Positions 54,952 through 63,062 of a stretch of DNA of 64,000 bases are shown piece after piece; the first letter of the stretch is position 1, and each line of letters starts with the position of its first letter. The stretch is from CAYMAZ01 sp964388575. Its GTDB lineage: Bacteria > Bacteroidota > Bacteroidia > Bacteroidales > DTU049. A program made the position numbers and the translations under genes. The notes beneath the pieces were generated by a model that had not been told where the DNA came from, searched no databases, and saw nothing but the letters and a program-made list of their open reading frames with translations. Where the stretch lies: NCBI GenBank assembly GCA_964388575.1, contig CAYMAZ010000003.1, positions 1 through 64,000 on the forward strand. The letters are read 5' to 3'.

Positions 54952-55992
54952 ATGCAGAACGATCTCCTTAACCCAGATTCCGGACATCTCTCCCAGCAGG
55001 AAAAAGAATATGAAAGAGCATTGCGACCTCTGACTTTTGAAGATTTCAGAGGTCAGCCCAATATTATTGACAACCTAAAAGTCTTTGTTAAAGCAGCCAG
55101 GTTTAGGAATGAATCTCTTGACCATGTGCTTTTACACGGACCTCCGGGACTTGGTAAAACAACATTGTCCCATATTATTGCAAATGAACTGGGTGTTGGC
55201 ATAAAACTCACATCAGGCCCTGTCATTGATAAACCCGGAGATCTGGCCGGACTTCTTTCAAACCTACAGCCCAATGATGTACTCTTCATTGATGAGATCC
55301 ACCGGTTAAGCAGTATCGTTGAAGAATATCTTTATTCCGCTATGGAAGATTTCAGAATTGATATCATGATTGATACTGGACCCAGTGCTAAAAGTATTCA
55401 AATAAAGATTAATCCGTTCACGTTGATCGGAGCCACAACACGAAGCGGACTGCTCACTGCCCCCCTTCGATCACGATTTGGAATAAATTCACGACTTTCG
55501 TATTATACGCCGGATATTTTAACGAAAATTATTCAGCGATCAGCAGGGATATTGAAAATCCCAATTGAAGAAACTGCTGCTGCAGAGATCGCAGGCCGAA
55601 GCAGGGGAACGCCCCGTATAGCAAACCTTCTTCTCAGGCGTGTTCGTGATTTTGCACAAATTGAAGGGACAGGGGTTATAGACCTTGATATTACAAAATC
55701 ATCTCTGACATCACTCAATGTTGACAGATACGGACTTGATGAAATGGATAACAAAATTCTTGTAACCATTATCGATAAATTTAACGGAGGTCCTGTGGGA
55801 TTAAATACAATTGCTACAGCTGTCGGTGAAGACCCAGGAACCATTGAAGAAGTTTACGAACCATTTCTCATTCAACAGGGATTTCTAACCCGGACACCAC
55901 GGGGTCGTGAAGCAACTATTCTTGCTTACAGCCATCTTGGAAAAGATCAAAAAACGATTCCTGGCAGTTTATTTGAAGATGATCAGAATTAG
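54952..55992 (+). CDS. ruvB: Holliday junction branch migration helicase RuvB
   Basis: 346-residue AAA+ motor that drives branch migration with RuvA. N-terminal ALRPLTFEDFRGQPNI, Walker A LLHGPPGLGKTTLSHIIA at about residue 60, Walker B LFIDEIHRLSSIVEE, sensor I region FTLIGATTRSGLLTAPLRSRFG, and the C-terminal winged helix with LNTIATAVGEDPGTIEEVYEPFL. Length and motifs are complete. Neither ruvA nor ruvC lies beside it. Confidence 0.98.
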   Translation: MQNDLLNPDSGHLSQQEKEYERALRPLTFEDFRGQPNIIDNLKVFVKAARFRNESLDHVLLHGPPGLGKTTLSHIIANELGVGIKLTSGPVIDKPGDLAGLLSNLQPNDVLFIDEIHRLSSIVEEYLYSAMEDFRIDIMIDTGPSAKSIQIKINPFTLIGATTRSGLLTAPLRSRFGINSRLSYYTPDILTKIIQRSAGILKIPIEETAAAEIAGRSRGTPRIANLLLRRVRDFAQIEGTGVIDLDITKSSLTSLNVDRYGLDEMDNKILVTIIDKFNGGPVGLNTIATAVGEDPGTIEEVYEPFLIQQGFLTRTPRGREATILAYSHLGKDQKTIPGSLFEDDQN

Positions 55993-56022
55993 AAATTTTT
56001 CATTATATTCATTTTTTTATTT

Positions 56023-56030
56023 TATTTTTG
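56023..56030 (+). promoter_or_regulatory. -7 box of tnaA, giving a long leader
   Basis: TATTTTTG matches TAnnTTTG. If used, transcription starts near 56037 and leaves about 150 bases of leader before the tnaA ATG at 56186. Confidence 0.4.
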
Positions 56031-56054
56031 CACTGTGCTGAAAATTAATACATC

Positions 56055-56129
56055 ATGGTTTTAAAATATCTGTTTTCAGTTAAGGTTATGTTGCTGTTTC
56101 TGAACATTAAACGCAGGGATAAGTTTTAA
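56055..56129 (+). CDS. Possible 24-codon leader ORF before tnaA
   Basis: An ATG-to-TAA frame of 24 codons (MVLKYLFSVKVMLLFLNI then KRRDKF) lies in the presumed tnaA leader, 56 bases before the tnaA start. Its size and place recall the TnaC leader peptide of E. coli, which also has 24 codons, but it has no Trp and no final Pro, the residues on which TnaC attenuation depends. It could be chance in an AT-rich leader. Confidence 0.25.
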   Translation: MVLKYLFSVKVMLLFLNIKRRDKF

Positions 56130-56185
56130 TTTTCTGCTTTTTCCTAATTATAAACTCAATTTTTTAATTTTCAAAAAAACGTCAT

Positions 56186-57562
56186 ATGGATTATCCTTTT
56201 GCAGAATCATATAAAATAAAAATGGTTGAACCATTATACAGAAGTACCAGAGAACAACGCGAAAACTGGATCAGGGAAGCAAAATACAACCTTTTTAAAC
56301 TCAGGAGCAATCAGGTATTTATTGATTTGCTCACCGACTCAGGGACTGGCGCAATGAGCGACAGGCAGTGGTCTGCTCTGATGATGGGTGATGAAAGCTA
56401 TGCAGGAGCTTCATCATTTTTCAATATGAAAGCAGCCATAGAAAACATTCTTGGTTTTCCGATGTTTTTACCAACACACCAGGGCCGTGCAGCAGAAAAT
56501 GTGCTCTTTTCAGCCATTCTTAAAGAAGGTGATGTCGTCCCCGGCAATTCACATTTTGACACCACCAAAGGGCACATCGAATATAGAAAAGCCAAAGCAA
56601 TTGACTGCACCATTGATGAAGCCTTTGACACTGAACTCGAACATCCTTTCAAAGGAAACATCTGCGTCAACAAACTGGCTGCTACGATTGAACAATATGG
56701 TGTATCAAAGATTCCATGTATTCTCGTTACAGTGACTAACAATACATCAGGAGGTCAGCCTGTTTCACTTCAAAACATAAAAGAAGTTTCAAAGCTTGCC
56801 AAATTATATAATATTCCTGTTGTTTTTGATTCAGCCCGATTTGCTGAAAATGCATATTTTATCAAAATGAGAGAAGAAGGCTATGCAGACAGAACCATCA
56901 AGGAAATTGTGAGAGAAATGTTCAGTTATGCTGACATCATGACCATGAGCAGCAAAAAAGACGCAATTGTAAACATGGGCGGGTTTATTGCCATGCGCGA
57001 CGAAGAACTTTACCAGAAAGCAAGTGTGTATAATATTGTTTTTGAGGGCTATCTCACATACGGTGGAATGTCAGGAAGAGACATGAATGCGTTGGCAGTC
57101 GGCCTTGATGAAGGTACAGAATTTGATTATCTTGAGACAAGAATCAAACAGGTTGAGTATCTCGGAAATCAGCTGATTGGATGGGGAATTCCCATACAGC
57201 GCCCAATCGGAGGTCATGCAATCTTTGTTGATGCAAAGAAGTTTCTTTCCGGTGTTCCTGTTGAACAGTATATTGCTCAGACTCTTGCTGTTGAGCTTTA
57301 TATAGAAGCGGGTGTCCGTGGCGTTGAAGTGGGAACACTTCTGGCGGATCGTGATCCAGAAACCAGACAAGACAGATATCCGAAACTTGAGTTTTTGAGA
57401 CTGGCCATTCCCCGGCGTGTTTACACAAATAACCATATGGATGTTGTGGCTGTTGCCCTTAAAAATATCTGGGACAAAAGATCAAGTATAACTTCCGGGT
57501 ATAAGATCACACATGAAGCACCGCTTATGCGTCATTTTACAGTAGAACTGGATAAAGTCTGA
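56186..57562 (+). CDS. tnaA: Tryptophanase
   Basis: PLP-dependent beta-eliminating lyase of 458 residues that splits tryptophan to indole, pyruvate and ammonia. The N terminus FAESYKIKMVEPLYRSTREQRE, IDLLTDSGTGAMSD, PTHQGRAAENVLFS, TVTNNTSGGQPVS and the PLP-lysine segment MTMSSKKD (Lys257/258) agree closely with what I recall of Bacteroides tryptophanase rather than tyrosine phenol-lyase. No tryptophan permease (tnaB) is adjacent. Its 3' end overlaps the convergent membrane protein gene by 31 bases. Confidence 0.93.
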   Translation: MDYPFAESYKIKMVEPLYRSTREQRENWIREAKYNLFKLRSNQVFIDLLTDSGTGAMSDRQWSALMMGDESYAGASSFFNMKAAIENILGFPMFLPTHQGRAAENVLFSAILKEGDVVPGNSHFDTTKGHIEYRKAKAIDCTIDEAFDTELEHPFKGNICVNKLAATIEQYGVSKIPCILVTVTNNTSGGQPVSLQNIKEVSKLAKLYNIPVVFDSARFAENAYFIKMREEGYADRTIKEIVREMFSYADIMTMSSKKDAIVNMGGFIAMRDEELYQKASVYNIVFEGYLTYGGMSGRDMNALAVGLDEGTEFDYLETRIKQVEYLGNQLIGWGIPIQRPIGGHAIFVDAKKFLSGVPVEQYIAQTLAVELYIEAGVRGVEVGTLLADRDPETRQDRYPKLEFLRLAIPRRVYTNNHMDVVAVALKNIWDKRSSITSGYKITHEAPLMRHFTVELDKV

Positions 57563-59106
57563 AATCTTTCCTGTTCTCCACACTTGCCCTTATGGGTAGA
57601 AAATGATTTATTTTTGACAAAATAGTATGCATATTGTTCAGTTTTTCCGGGCAAATATGTACAAATATCTTCTTCTTTGCCGACAATGGCTATATTGCGT
57701 CCCGAAGCATAATTCAGCCAAATAATTGCTGTTGTGGGATAATCAGCAAGAGTTGAACAAAAAACCTGTTCATGTTTTTTTGTTTGACTTGAAATATGTT
57801 CTGCCAGTTCAATAATGAAAGGATCAGGCAGCTCTAACAGATCGGCCTTTTTTCTGAAAATCCAAACAGACCAGATCAGCAAAAATATCAAAATAAATGC
57901 GCCAGTCATTCTTAAATGTGTACTTCTTAATTTTTCAATCATAACGGGTGTTAAAATTGACACAAACATGATCAAAGGTAGCACCCACTTCGCTATATAT
58001 ACATAATGTGTAATTGAAGCACTGAACAGAATGACAAAGTGGACCAGACAAGTAAGAATTATACTTGTCAGTATCAATCTGGTGTTTTTCACTGTTGAGT
58101 GTAGCCATAATTTTCTTTGCAATGTCAGAAAAACCAATACAAAAACAAATACAAATCCTGTTCCACTGAATAGTTCGCCTAATTGCCTGATTAGAAGCAC
58201 ATATGAATCAGGATTAATATAGGAATAACCCATACTCGTATATTCGTTTCCAAAAAAACCGCTTCTTTCCAGAAATCTTATTCCAAGTGCCCTAATAAAC
58301 GTATGTGCATTATTTAGAGTGATATGTTGTAAAAAGAAAACAACCAAAGCAAGCAATGTCCCAGAAATGATTGCTAATGCAGGTTTTGCCAAACTTTTTG
58401 ATGACTTTCTTTTAAAAAGAATTAAAAACAAAAGTGATGCTGCGTAAAACACTCCAAGCCACTCTGCAGAAGCAAATAAAAATCCAAGAGCAAACAAAAT
58501 CATTTGCGATGTTCTGCGAACATTCACATCTGTATGAACCACTCTGTATAAATAATAAGACGTTAATACAAAGAAAAACTGTCCGATTGATTCAGCAAAA
58601 AAATGAAATGTTGTTAGATACAAAACGGCAGGATGAAACAAATACAAAAGCACAGCACCAAGTTGGGCATGCACCGAATATTTCGTAGACCCAACAAACA
58701 ATCTCACAAATTTTAACAGGAAGAATGCTGTGAAAAGTTGAATGATCATTGCCGCCATCATAAGGACTCTGTTGCTTATTTCAAATCTTCCGAAACCAGA
58801 GATGATCCATGCAATACCCTGTGTTAGAGACGGATGTGAAACATAATAATTATTTCCTTCCTTATCCTGATAGCGAACATAATACGTAACAAATTTGTCA
58901 CCAGAACCTGAATACGTATGCTTCATTGAAAAATTTGAGCAAATGGGATTTTCTTCCTGCCAGATTTTTGTTGTCTGCAATAAGAATATATGAGCTACAT
59001 TATTTATGTGAGGATTTGTTTCAAGATATGAAAATCTGAAAATCAGAGTAATACTCCAAAGCAGAAAAGTAATAATATACAGATATGGTTTTATTTTGAC
59101 TTCCAT
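57532..59106 (-). CDS. Polytopic membrane protein, possible GT-C glycosyltransferase
   Basis: 524 residues with about ten to twelve membrane helices (for example YLYIITFLLWSITLIF, MIIQLFTAFFLLKFV, FVFVFVLVFLTLQ) and a hydrophilic C-terminal domain of about 120 residues. The first loop contains ISFVSHPSLTQGIAW-like text (YYVSHPSLTQGIAW), reminiscent of dolichyl-phosphate-mannose-type glycosyltransferases (GT39/ArnT), but no clear Asp-Glu catalytic motif is seen. Its ATG at 59106 overlaps the end of anmK by 16 bases, so it is the third gene of the murF-anmK operon. Confidence 0.75.
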   Translation of the reverse strand: MEVKIKPYLYIITFLLWSITLIFRFSYLETNPHINNVAHIFLLQTTKIWQEENPICSNFSMKHTYSGSGDKFVTYYVRYQDKEGNNYYVSHPSLTQGIAWIISGFGRFEISNRVLMMAAMIIQLFTAFFLLKFVRLFVGSTKYSVHAQLGAVLLYLFHPAVLYLTTFHFFAESIGQFFFVLTSYYLYRVVHTDVNVRRTSQMILFALGFLFASAEWLGVFYAASLLFLILFKRKSSKSLAKPALAIISGTLLALVVFFLQHITLNNAHTFIRALGIRFLERSGFFGNEYTSMGYSYINPDSYVLLIRQLGELFSGTGFVFVFVLVFLTLQRKLWLHSTVKNTRLILTSIILTCLVHFVILFSASITHYVYIAKWVLPLIMFVSILTPVMIEKLRSTHLRMTGAFILIFLLIWSVWIFRKKADLLELPDPFIIELAEHISSQTKKHEQVFCSTLADYPTTAIIWLNYASGRNIAIVGKEEDICTYLPGKTEQYAYYFVKNKSFSTHKGKCGEQERFQTLSSSTVK

Positions 59107-60164
59107 AACGTACCGGAAACAGTGTCTTTCTGAGAACGCGTAACGGATGACAGGACATTTATATCATGATTCATCCTTTTTAAACCAAGAAATGCAAATA
59201 TCAGAGCTTCTTTAAACTGCACTGTCAGATCATCTGGTATAACCAGTCTGGTTTCACATAAATCATGTAACCGGCTGATCAGAAATAAATTGTAAGCTCC
59301 ACCGCCTGTGATTAAACAGTTCTTGAGCTGATAGCTGTTCAGGACATCTGCAATCCTCAATACAGCATGTTCAGTATATGTACGTAGAAGATTTGTGGCA
59401 TCGATTTCTGAATCAAGAAGCGGAATTATGTTATCTTCTACCCATTCACGACCAAGTGAAACACGTGTTAATGAATGATACAGTTCAATTTTCTCAAATT
59501 TTTCAAGAAGCTTGTGTAATAGATTCCCGCTGGAAGCAAGTTGTCCGCCGTTATCAAAATCAACACCTTTCCGTTTTGCCAGGGTGTTCAGAACAAAATT
59601 AACAGGACAGATATCAAAAGCAACAGGATCCATTTCGGGTTTCATTATTGTGATATTCGAAAACCCTCCAATATTCAGAGCTGCATCATATGCTTCGAAC
59701 AAATGAATGTCTCCGAAAGGCACAAGCGGAGCCCCCTGACCTCCCAATGAAATATCCAGTGTTCTGAAATCACAGACTGTGTCTATTCCTGTCTCTGCCA
59801 TAATATGAGCCCCACTTCCGATCTGAAGTGTCAAACCCTGCAATGGCTCATGTAAAACAGTGTGTCCGTGACTTGCTATACATTCCGGATGAAACTGATG
59901 TGTTTGAAGAATTTTTTTTATTTCTTTTCCAATATAGGTTCCAAATTCGTTATGTAAAAGAATTAATTCTCGCACACCCAGTAAATGTGCTGTACCAAGT
60001 TTTTTCTTCCAGCTTTCATCATATGGAATTGTCGCCGCATGCTCAATATTATAATTATAACTTTCTTCACAGTGAAAGAACCTGCATAATGCAATATCCA
60101 GTCCGTCAAGAGAAGTTCCGGACATTACACCGACAACATCATGAATACTTGCATCTTGCATCAT
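59091..60164 (-). CDS. anmK: Anhydro-N-acetylmuramic acid kinase
   Basis: AnmK converts anhydroMurNAc to MurNAc-6-phosphate in peptidoglycan recycling. The 357-residue protein starts with VVGVMSGTSLDGLDIALCRF, the family signature. ASHGHTVLHEP, GQGAPLVPFGD, NIGGFSNIT and ITGGGAYN follow, the ASKHA nucleotide-binding motifs. Its start overlaps the murF stop by 4 bases (ATGA arrangement), and its 3' end overlaps the membrane protein gene. Recycling enzymes coupled to murF fit a shared UDP-muramyl pathway. Confidence 0.95.
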   Translation of the reverse strand: MMQDASIHDVVGVMSGTSLDGLDIALCRFFHCEESYNYNIEHAATIPYDESWKKKLGTAHLLGVRELILLHNEFGTYIGKEIKKILQTHQFHPECIASHGHTVLHEPLQGLTLQIGSGAHIMAETGIDTVCDFRTLDISLGGQGAPLVPFGDIHLFEAYDAALNIGGFSNITIMKPEMDPVAFDICPVNFVLNTLAKRKGVDFDNGGQLASSGNLLHKLLEKFEKIELYHSLTRVSLGREWVEDNIIPLLDSEIDATNLLRTYTEHAVLRIADVLNSYQLKNCLITGGGAYNLFLISRLHDLCETRLVIPDDLTVQFKEALIFAFLGLKRMNHDINVLSSVTRSQKDTVSGTLWKSK

Positions 60165-61447
60165 AAATATTTTACAACATTTTCAAGTGTATTGGCACGT
60201 GAACCCTTAATAAGGATATGCATATCTGACATTGTTTCAGACTTTAAAAAATTCAAAAGTTCATCACAATCTGCAAAATATGAGAATTTTGAAAATTCAT
60301 GCTTTAACATTCGGAACTCCTTCCCCACAAGGAGTATCATTTCAATTTCAGTTTCTGACAGTCTGTTTAATACAGCACGATGTTCCTCTTCTGAATAATC
60401 TCCAAGTTCAAGCATTGAACCCAAAATGACACATTTACGGGTTCCTGTTTTAAAAAAATCATCAAGAGCCAGGGTCATACTGGATGGATTCGCATTATAG
60501 GCATCCAGAATAACATGATTGTTCCTGTCAGTTACAAAAAATTGGCTCCTGTTATTTTGAGGGTAATATTCAGCGACAGACTGAACAATTTGTTTGGGAG
60601 GAATTTTGAAAAACAAGCCACATGTAACTGCAGCCAACACATTATATATATTATAAGACCCGAACAATTGGGTAGGCTGAATAAATTTCTTTCCATCATA
60701 CTGCCATTCCATCTTCATCAGGGGGGATCCGGAAATGATGTTGCCCTGGATTTCCCCTGAATTTATACCGTAAGTTAAAACTGATGCCTCTGAAGCTGCC
60801 ATTGAAAGTTCTTTATCATCTGCATTGACAAAAATTCCCCTTCCGTTGGCAATGATGTAGCGATAGAGTTCTGTTTTTGTGTTAAAGATTGCCTGTGGTG
60901 ATTTGAAACCTTCAAGATGTGCTTTCCCTACATTTGTAATCAGACCGTAATCTGGCTGTGCAATTTGACATAAGAAATCAATTTCACCAGGATGATTGGC
61001 TCCCATCTCAAGAATCATCAATTCAGTTTGATGTCTGGCAGTAAGGATTGTGAGAGGCAATCCGATGTGATTATTCAGGTTCCCATGGGTAAAAGTCAGA
61101 TTGAAACCTTCATGCAAAACACGAACGATCAGTTCCTTCGTGGTTGTCTTTCCATTAGTTCCTGTAATAGCTATGACAGGACATTTAAGTTGCTTCCGGT
61201 GATATTTGGCCAGGTCTGCCAAAGCTGAATAAACATTGTCCACGAGAAAACATCCCGGCAAATTTGCAAGTTTATCATCATCTACAACTGCACAAGAAGC
61301 TCCGTTTTCAAGTGCTTTCAGGGCGTATGCATTACCATCAAAATTTTCTCCTCTGAGAGCAAAAAACATCACGTTCTCTGAGATTTTTCTGGAGTCTGTT
61401 GTAACACCTGTTGAACTGAGAAAATGCTTATAAAGTGAAGCAATCAT
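60161..61447 (-). CDS. murF: UDP-N-acetylmuramoyl-tripeptide--D-alanyl-D-alanine ligase
   Basis: MurF adds D-Ala-D-Ala to UDP-MurNAc-tripeptide in the cytoplasm. About 428 residues: N-terminal VTTDSRKISENVMFFALRGENFDGN, ATP loop VIAITGTNGKTTTKELI, HGNLNNHIGLPLTIL, EMGANHPGEIDFLC, and DAYNANPSSM of the central domain followed by LGSMLELG. The frame is open up to 61570, but ATG 61447 is the family start and the upstream part covers a terminator. First gene of murF-anmK-membrane protein. Confidence 0.96.
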   Translation of the reverse strand: MIASLYKHFLSSTGVTTDSRKISENVMFFALRGENFDGNAYALKALENGASCAVVDDDKLANLPGCFLVDNVYSALADLAKYHRKQLKCPVIAITGTNGKTTTKELIVRVLHEGFNLTFTHGNLNNHIGLPLTILTARHQTELMILEMGANHPGEIDFLCQIAQPDYGLITNVGKAHLEGFKSPQAIFNTKTELYRYIIANGRGIFVNADDKELSMAASEASVLTYGINSGEIQGNIISGSPLMKMEWQYDGKKFIQPTQLFGSYNIYNVLAAVTCGLFFKIPPKQIVQSVAEYYPQNNRSQFFVTDRNNHVILDAYNANPSSMTLALDDFFKTGTRKCVILGSMLELGDYSEEEHRAVLNRLSETEIEMILLVGKEFRMLKHEFSKFSYFADCDELLNFLKSETMSDMHILIKGSRANTLENVVKYL

Positions 61448-61482
61448 AGTCTTTTTCAAAAGATTTAAGGATGTGAAATTAC

Positions 61483-61508
61483 AAAAAAAGCCGGTTAAAA
61501 CCGGCTTT
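61483..61508 (-). terminator. Rho-independent terminator after gldJ
   Basis: Ten-base arms AAAGCCGGTT (61487-61496) and AACCGGCTTT (61499-61508) form a strong hairpin; on the minus strand it is followed by a T-run (A-run 61483-61489 on plus). It ends the PorP-GldJ transcript and separates it from murF. A T-run on the plus side (61517-61525) could also serve the other direction, but no plus-strand gene ends here. Confidence 0.88.
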
Positions 61509-61530
61509 AAATAATATTTTTTTTTCAATC

Positions 61531-63024
61531 TTACATTCCAAAAGGACTTCCTACTCTGTCCATAGCACATCTAAAGCCAATGTAATCAGTAGAAAGCTCC
61601 TGATCAAGAAATCGACGGGTTCCGGGACTCATCCAGTATGCTCTGTCACGCCATGAACCACCTTTATATACTCTTGCTTTGTTATTAATCATTGAGCTGG
61701 CTCCATATTCATACATCAGCTTATTCTGCTTTTCGGGATCCAGATAAATGTCGTCATAATAAAAAATACTTGAAGCATAATCTCCATCAAGATAATCACG
61801 GTTGTCTGAATATCTGTAATTTCTGCGATGGGCTGACTCTTCGGCAGTCACTTCTCTCCACTGGATGCGACCCAAGGTATCCTTTTCTGCAATGAGCCCG
61901 TCTTCATCAAGCACCTTTGTTGTGAATTGATTTCCTCTGAAAGGTCTGAAATCTGATCTGTCTTCATGACTTAAGGGACGATACACATCAAGTACCCATT
62001 CACTCACATTGCCTCCCATATGATACAATCCATAGTCGTTTGGCCAGTATGAATAAACGGGAGCCGTCACATCAGCTGCATCGTTCAGGTTTCCGGCAAC
62101 ACCCATATAATCACCTTTTCCTCTTTGGAAGTTTGCTACAAAATTACCCATATTGCGGTTGGCATCTGTTCTAAGCACATGACCATTCCATGGATAAATT
62201 CTTCTTTCAATAACGCGTTCATACAGTGTATTTCCTATTAATCCAAGAGCAGCGAACTCCCATTCTGCTTCTGTCGGAAGCCTGTATTTGGGCAGCAACA
62301 TACCATCTTCCATACGCACTTTTCTTGTGCCGGCACCACTTGGATTCAGATCATAAAGGTCATTTCTCACAAGACCTTCATATTGTCCTGCAAGATAAGC
62401 ATCTGTATTAAAGTTTTCATCATTCTGCTGATTTGGATCCACACGAAGGACCCCTTCACGGATAAGAATGTATTCGTTCACACGGTCAGTTCTCCATGAA
62501 CAGAACTGATTTGCCTGAACCCAACTTACCCCAACCACAGGATAAAAGTTATATGAAGGATGTCTGAGATAGTATTCGACATAAGGTTCATTGTAAGCCA
62601 GTCTTCCTCTCCAGACAAGAGTGTCGGGCAAAGCTGCTTTCACAACTTCAGGATAATCAAGACCAAAAACTCTTCCCAGCCAGTAAAGATATTCCCTGTA
62701 ATCAACATTGGCAATTTCTGCCTGATCCATATAAAAGGAAGATACTGTAACTCTTTTGGGGATATTGTCCCAGTCATAATTGAGATCCTGTTCAACGCGG
62801 CCCATGACAAATGTACCGCCTTCAATCAAAACCAATCCTGGACCTGTTTCCTGCTCTCCGTAAGGGACTACTTCAAAGCCGCCCCATTTGGAGTCGTTGT
62901 AATACCATGCTGTTGTTCTGGATCTTTCTTTCCGACAGGCTGACATCAGAAGAACAACACACATCAATAACAACACTTTTGTAAATAAACTGTGATTGTT
63001 TCCCATAACTGAAATATTATTCAT
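61531..63024 (-). CDS. gldJ: GldJ-type gliding/T9SS lipoprotein (SUMF1 superfamily)
   Basis: 497 residues with a lipobox (LLMCVVLLMSAC, Cys at about 30) and a formylglycine-generating-enzyme-like fold: LVLIEGGTFVMGRVEQD, PKRVTVSSFYMDQAEIANVDYREYLYWL, YPVVGVSWVQANQFCSWRTDRVNEY, KYRLPTEAEWEFAALG, GGNVSEWVLDVY and SWRDRAYWMSPGTRRF. The long N-terminal phrase and the HRRNYRYSDNRDYLDGD segment fit GldJ better than GldK/PorK (which lacks them). As I recall, gldJ also neighbours murF and porU in Flavobacteriia. The Met at residue 7 is an alternative start. It is preceded by PorP/SprF after 38 bases. Confidence 0.85.
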   Translation of the reverse strand: MNNISVMGNNHSLFTKVLLLMCVVLLMSACRKERSRTTAWYYNDSKWGGFEVVPYGEQETGPGLVLIEGGTFVMGRVEQDLNYDWDNIPKRVTVSSFYMDQAEIANVDYREYLYWLGRVFGLDYPEVVKAALPDTLVWRGRLAYNEPYVEYYLRHPSYNFYPVVGVSWVQANQFCSWRTDRVNEYILIREGVLRVDPNQQNDENFNTDAYLAGQYEGLVRNDLYDLNPSGAGTRKVRMEDGMLLPKYRLPTEAEWEFAALGLIGNTLYERVIERRIYPWNGHVLRTDANRNMGNFVANFQRGKGDYMGVAGNLNDAADVTAPVYSYWPNDYGLYHMGGNVSEWVLDVYRPLSHEDRSDFRPFRGNQFTTKVLDEDGLIAEKDTLGRIQWREVTAEESAHRRNYRYSDNRDYLDGDYASSIFYYDDIYLDPEKQNKLMYEYGASSMINNKARVYKGGSWRDRAYWMSPGTRRFLDQELSTDYIGFRCAMDRVGSPFGM

Positions 63025-63062
63025 TATTTACTATAATTAACTTAATTAGCTTAAAAAATATT

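Noticed and set aside
61531..63024. GldK/PorK assignment for the SUMF1-type lipoprotein
   Set aside because: It is not followed by porL/porM, and the N-terminal and central phrases fit GldJ better; GldK/PorK remains the alternative.
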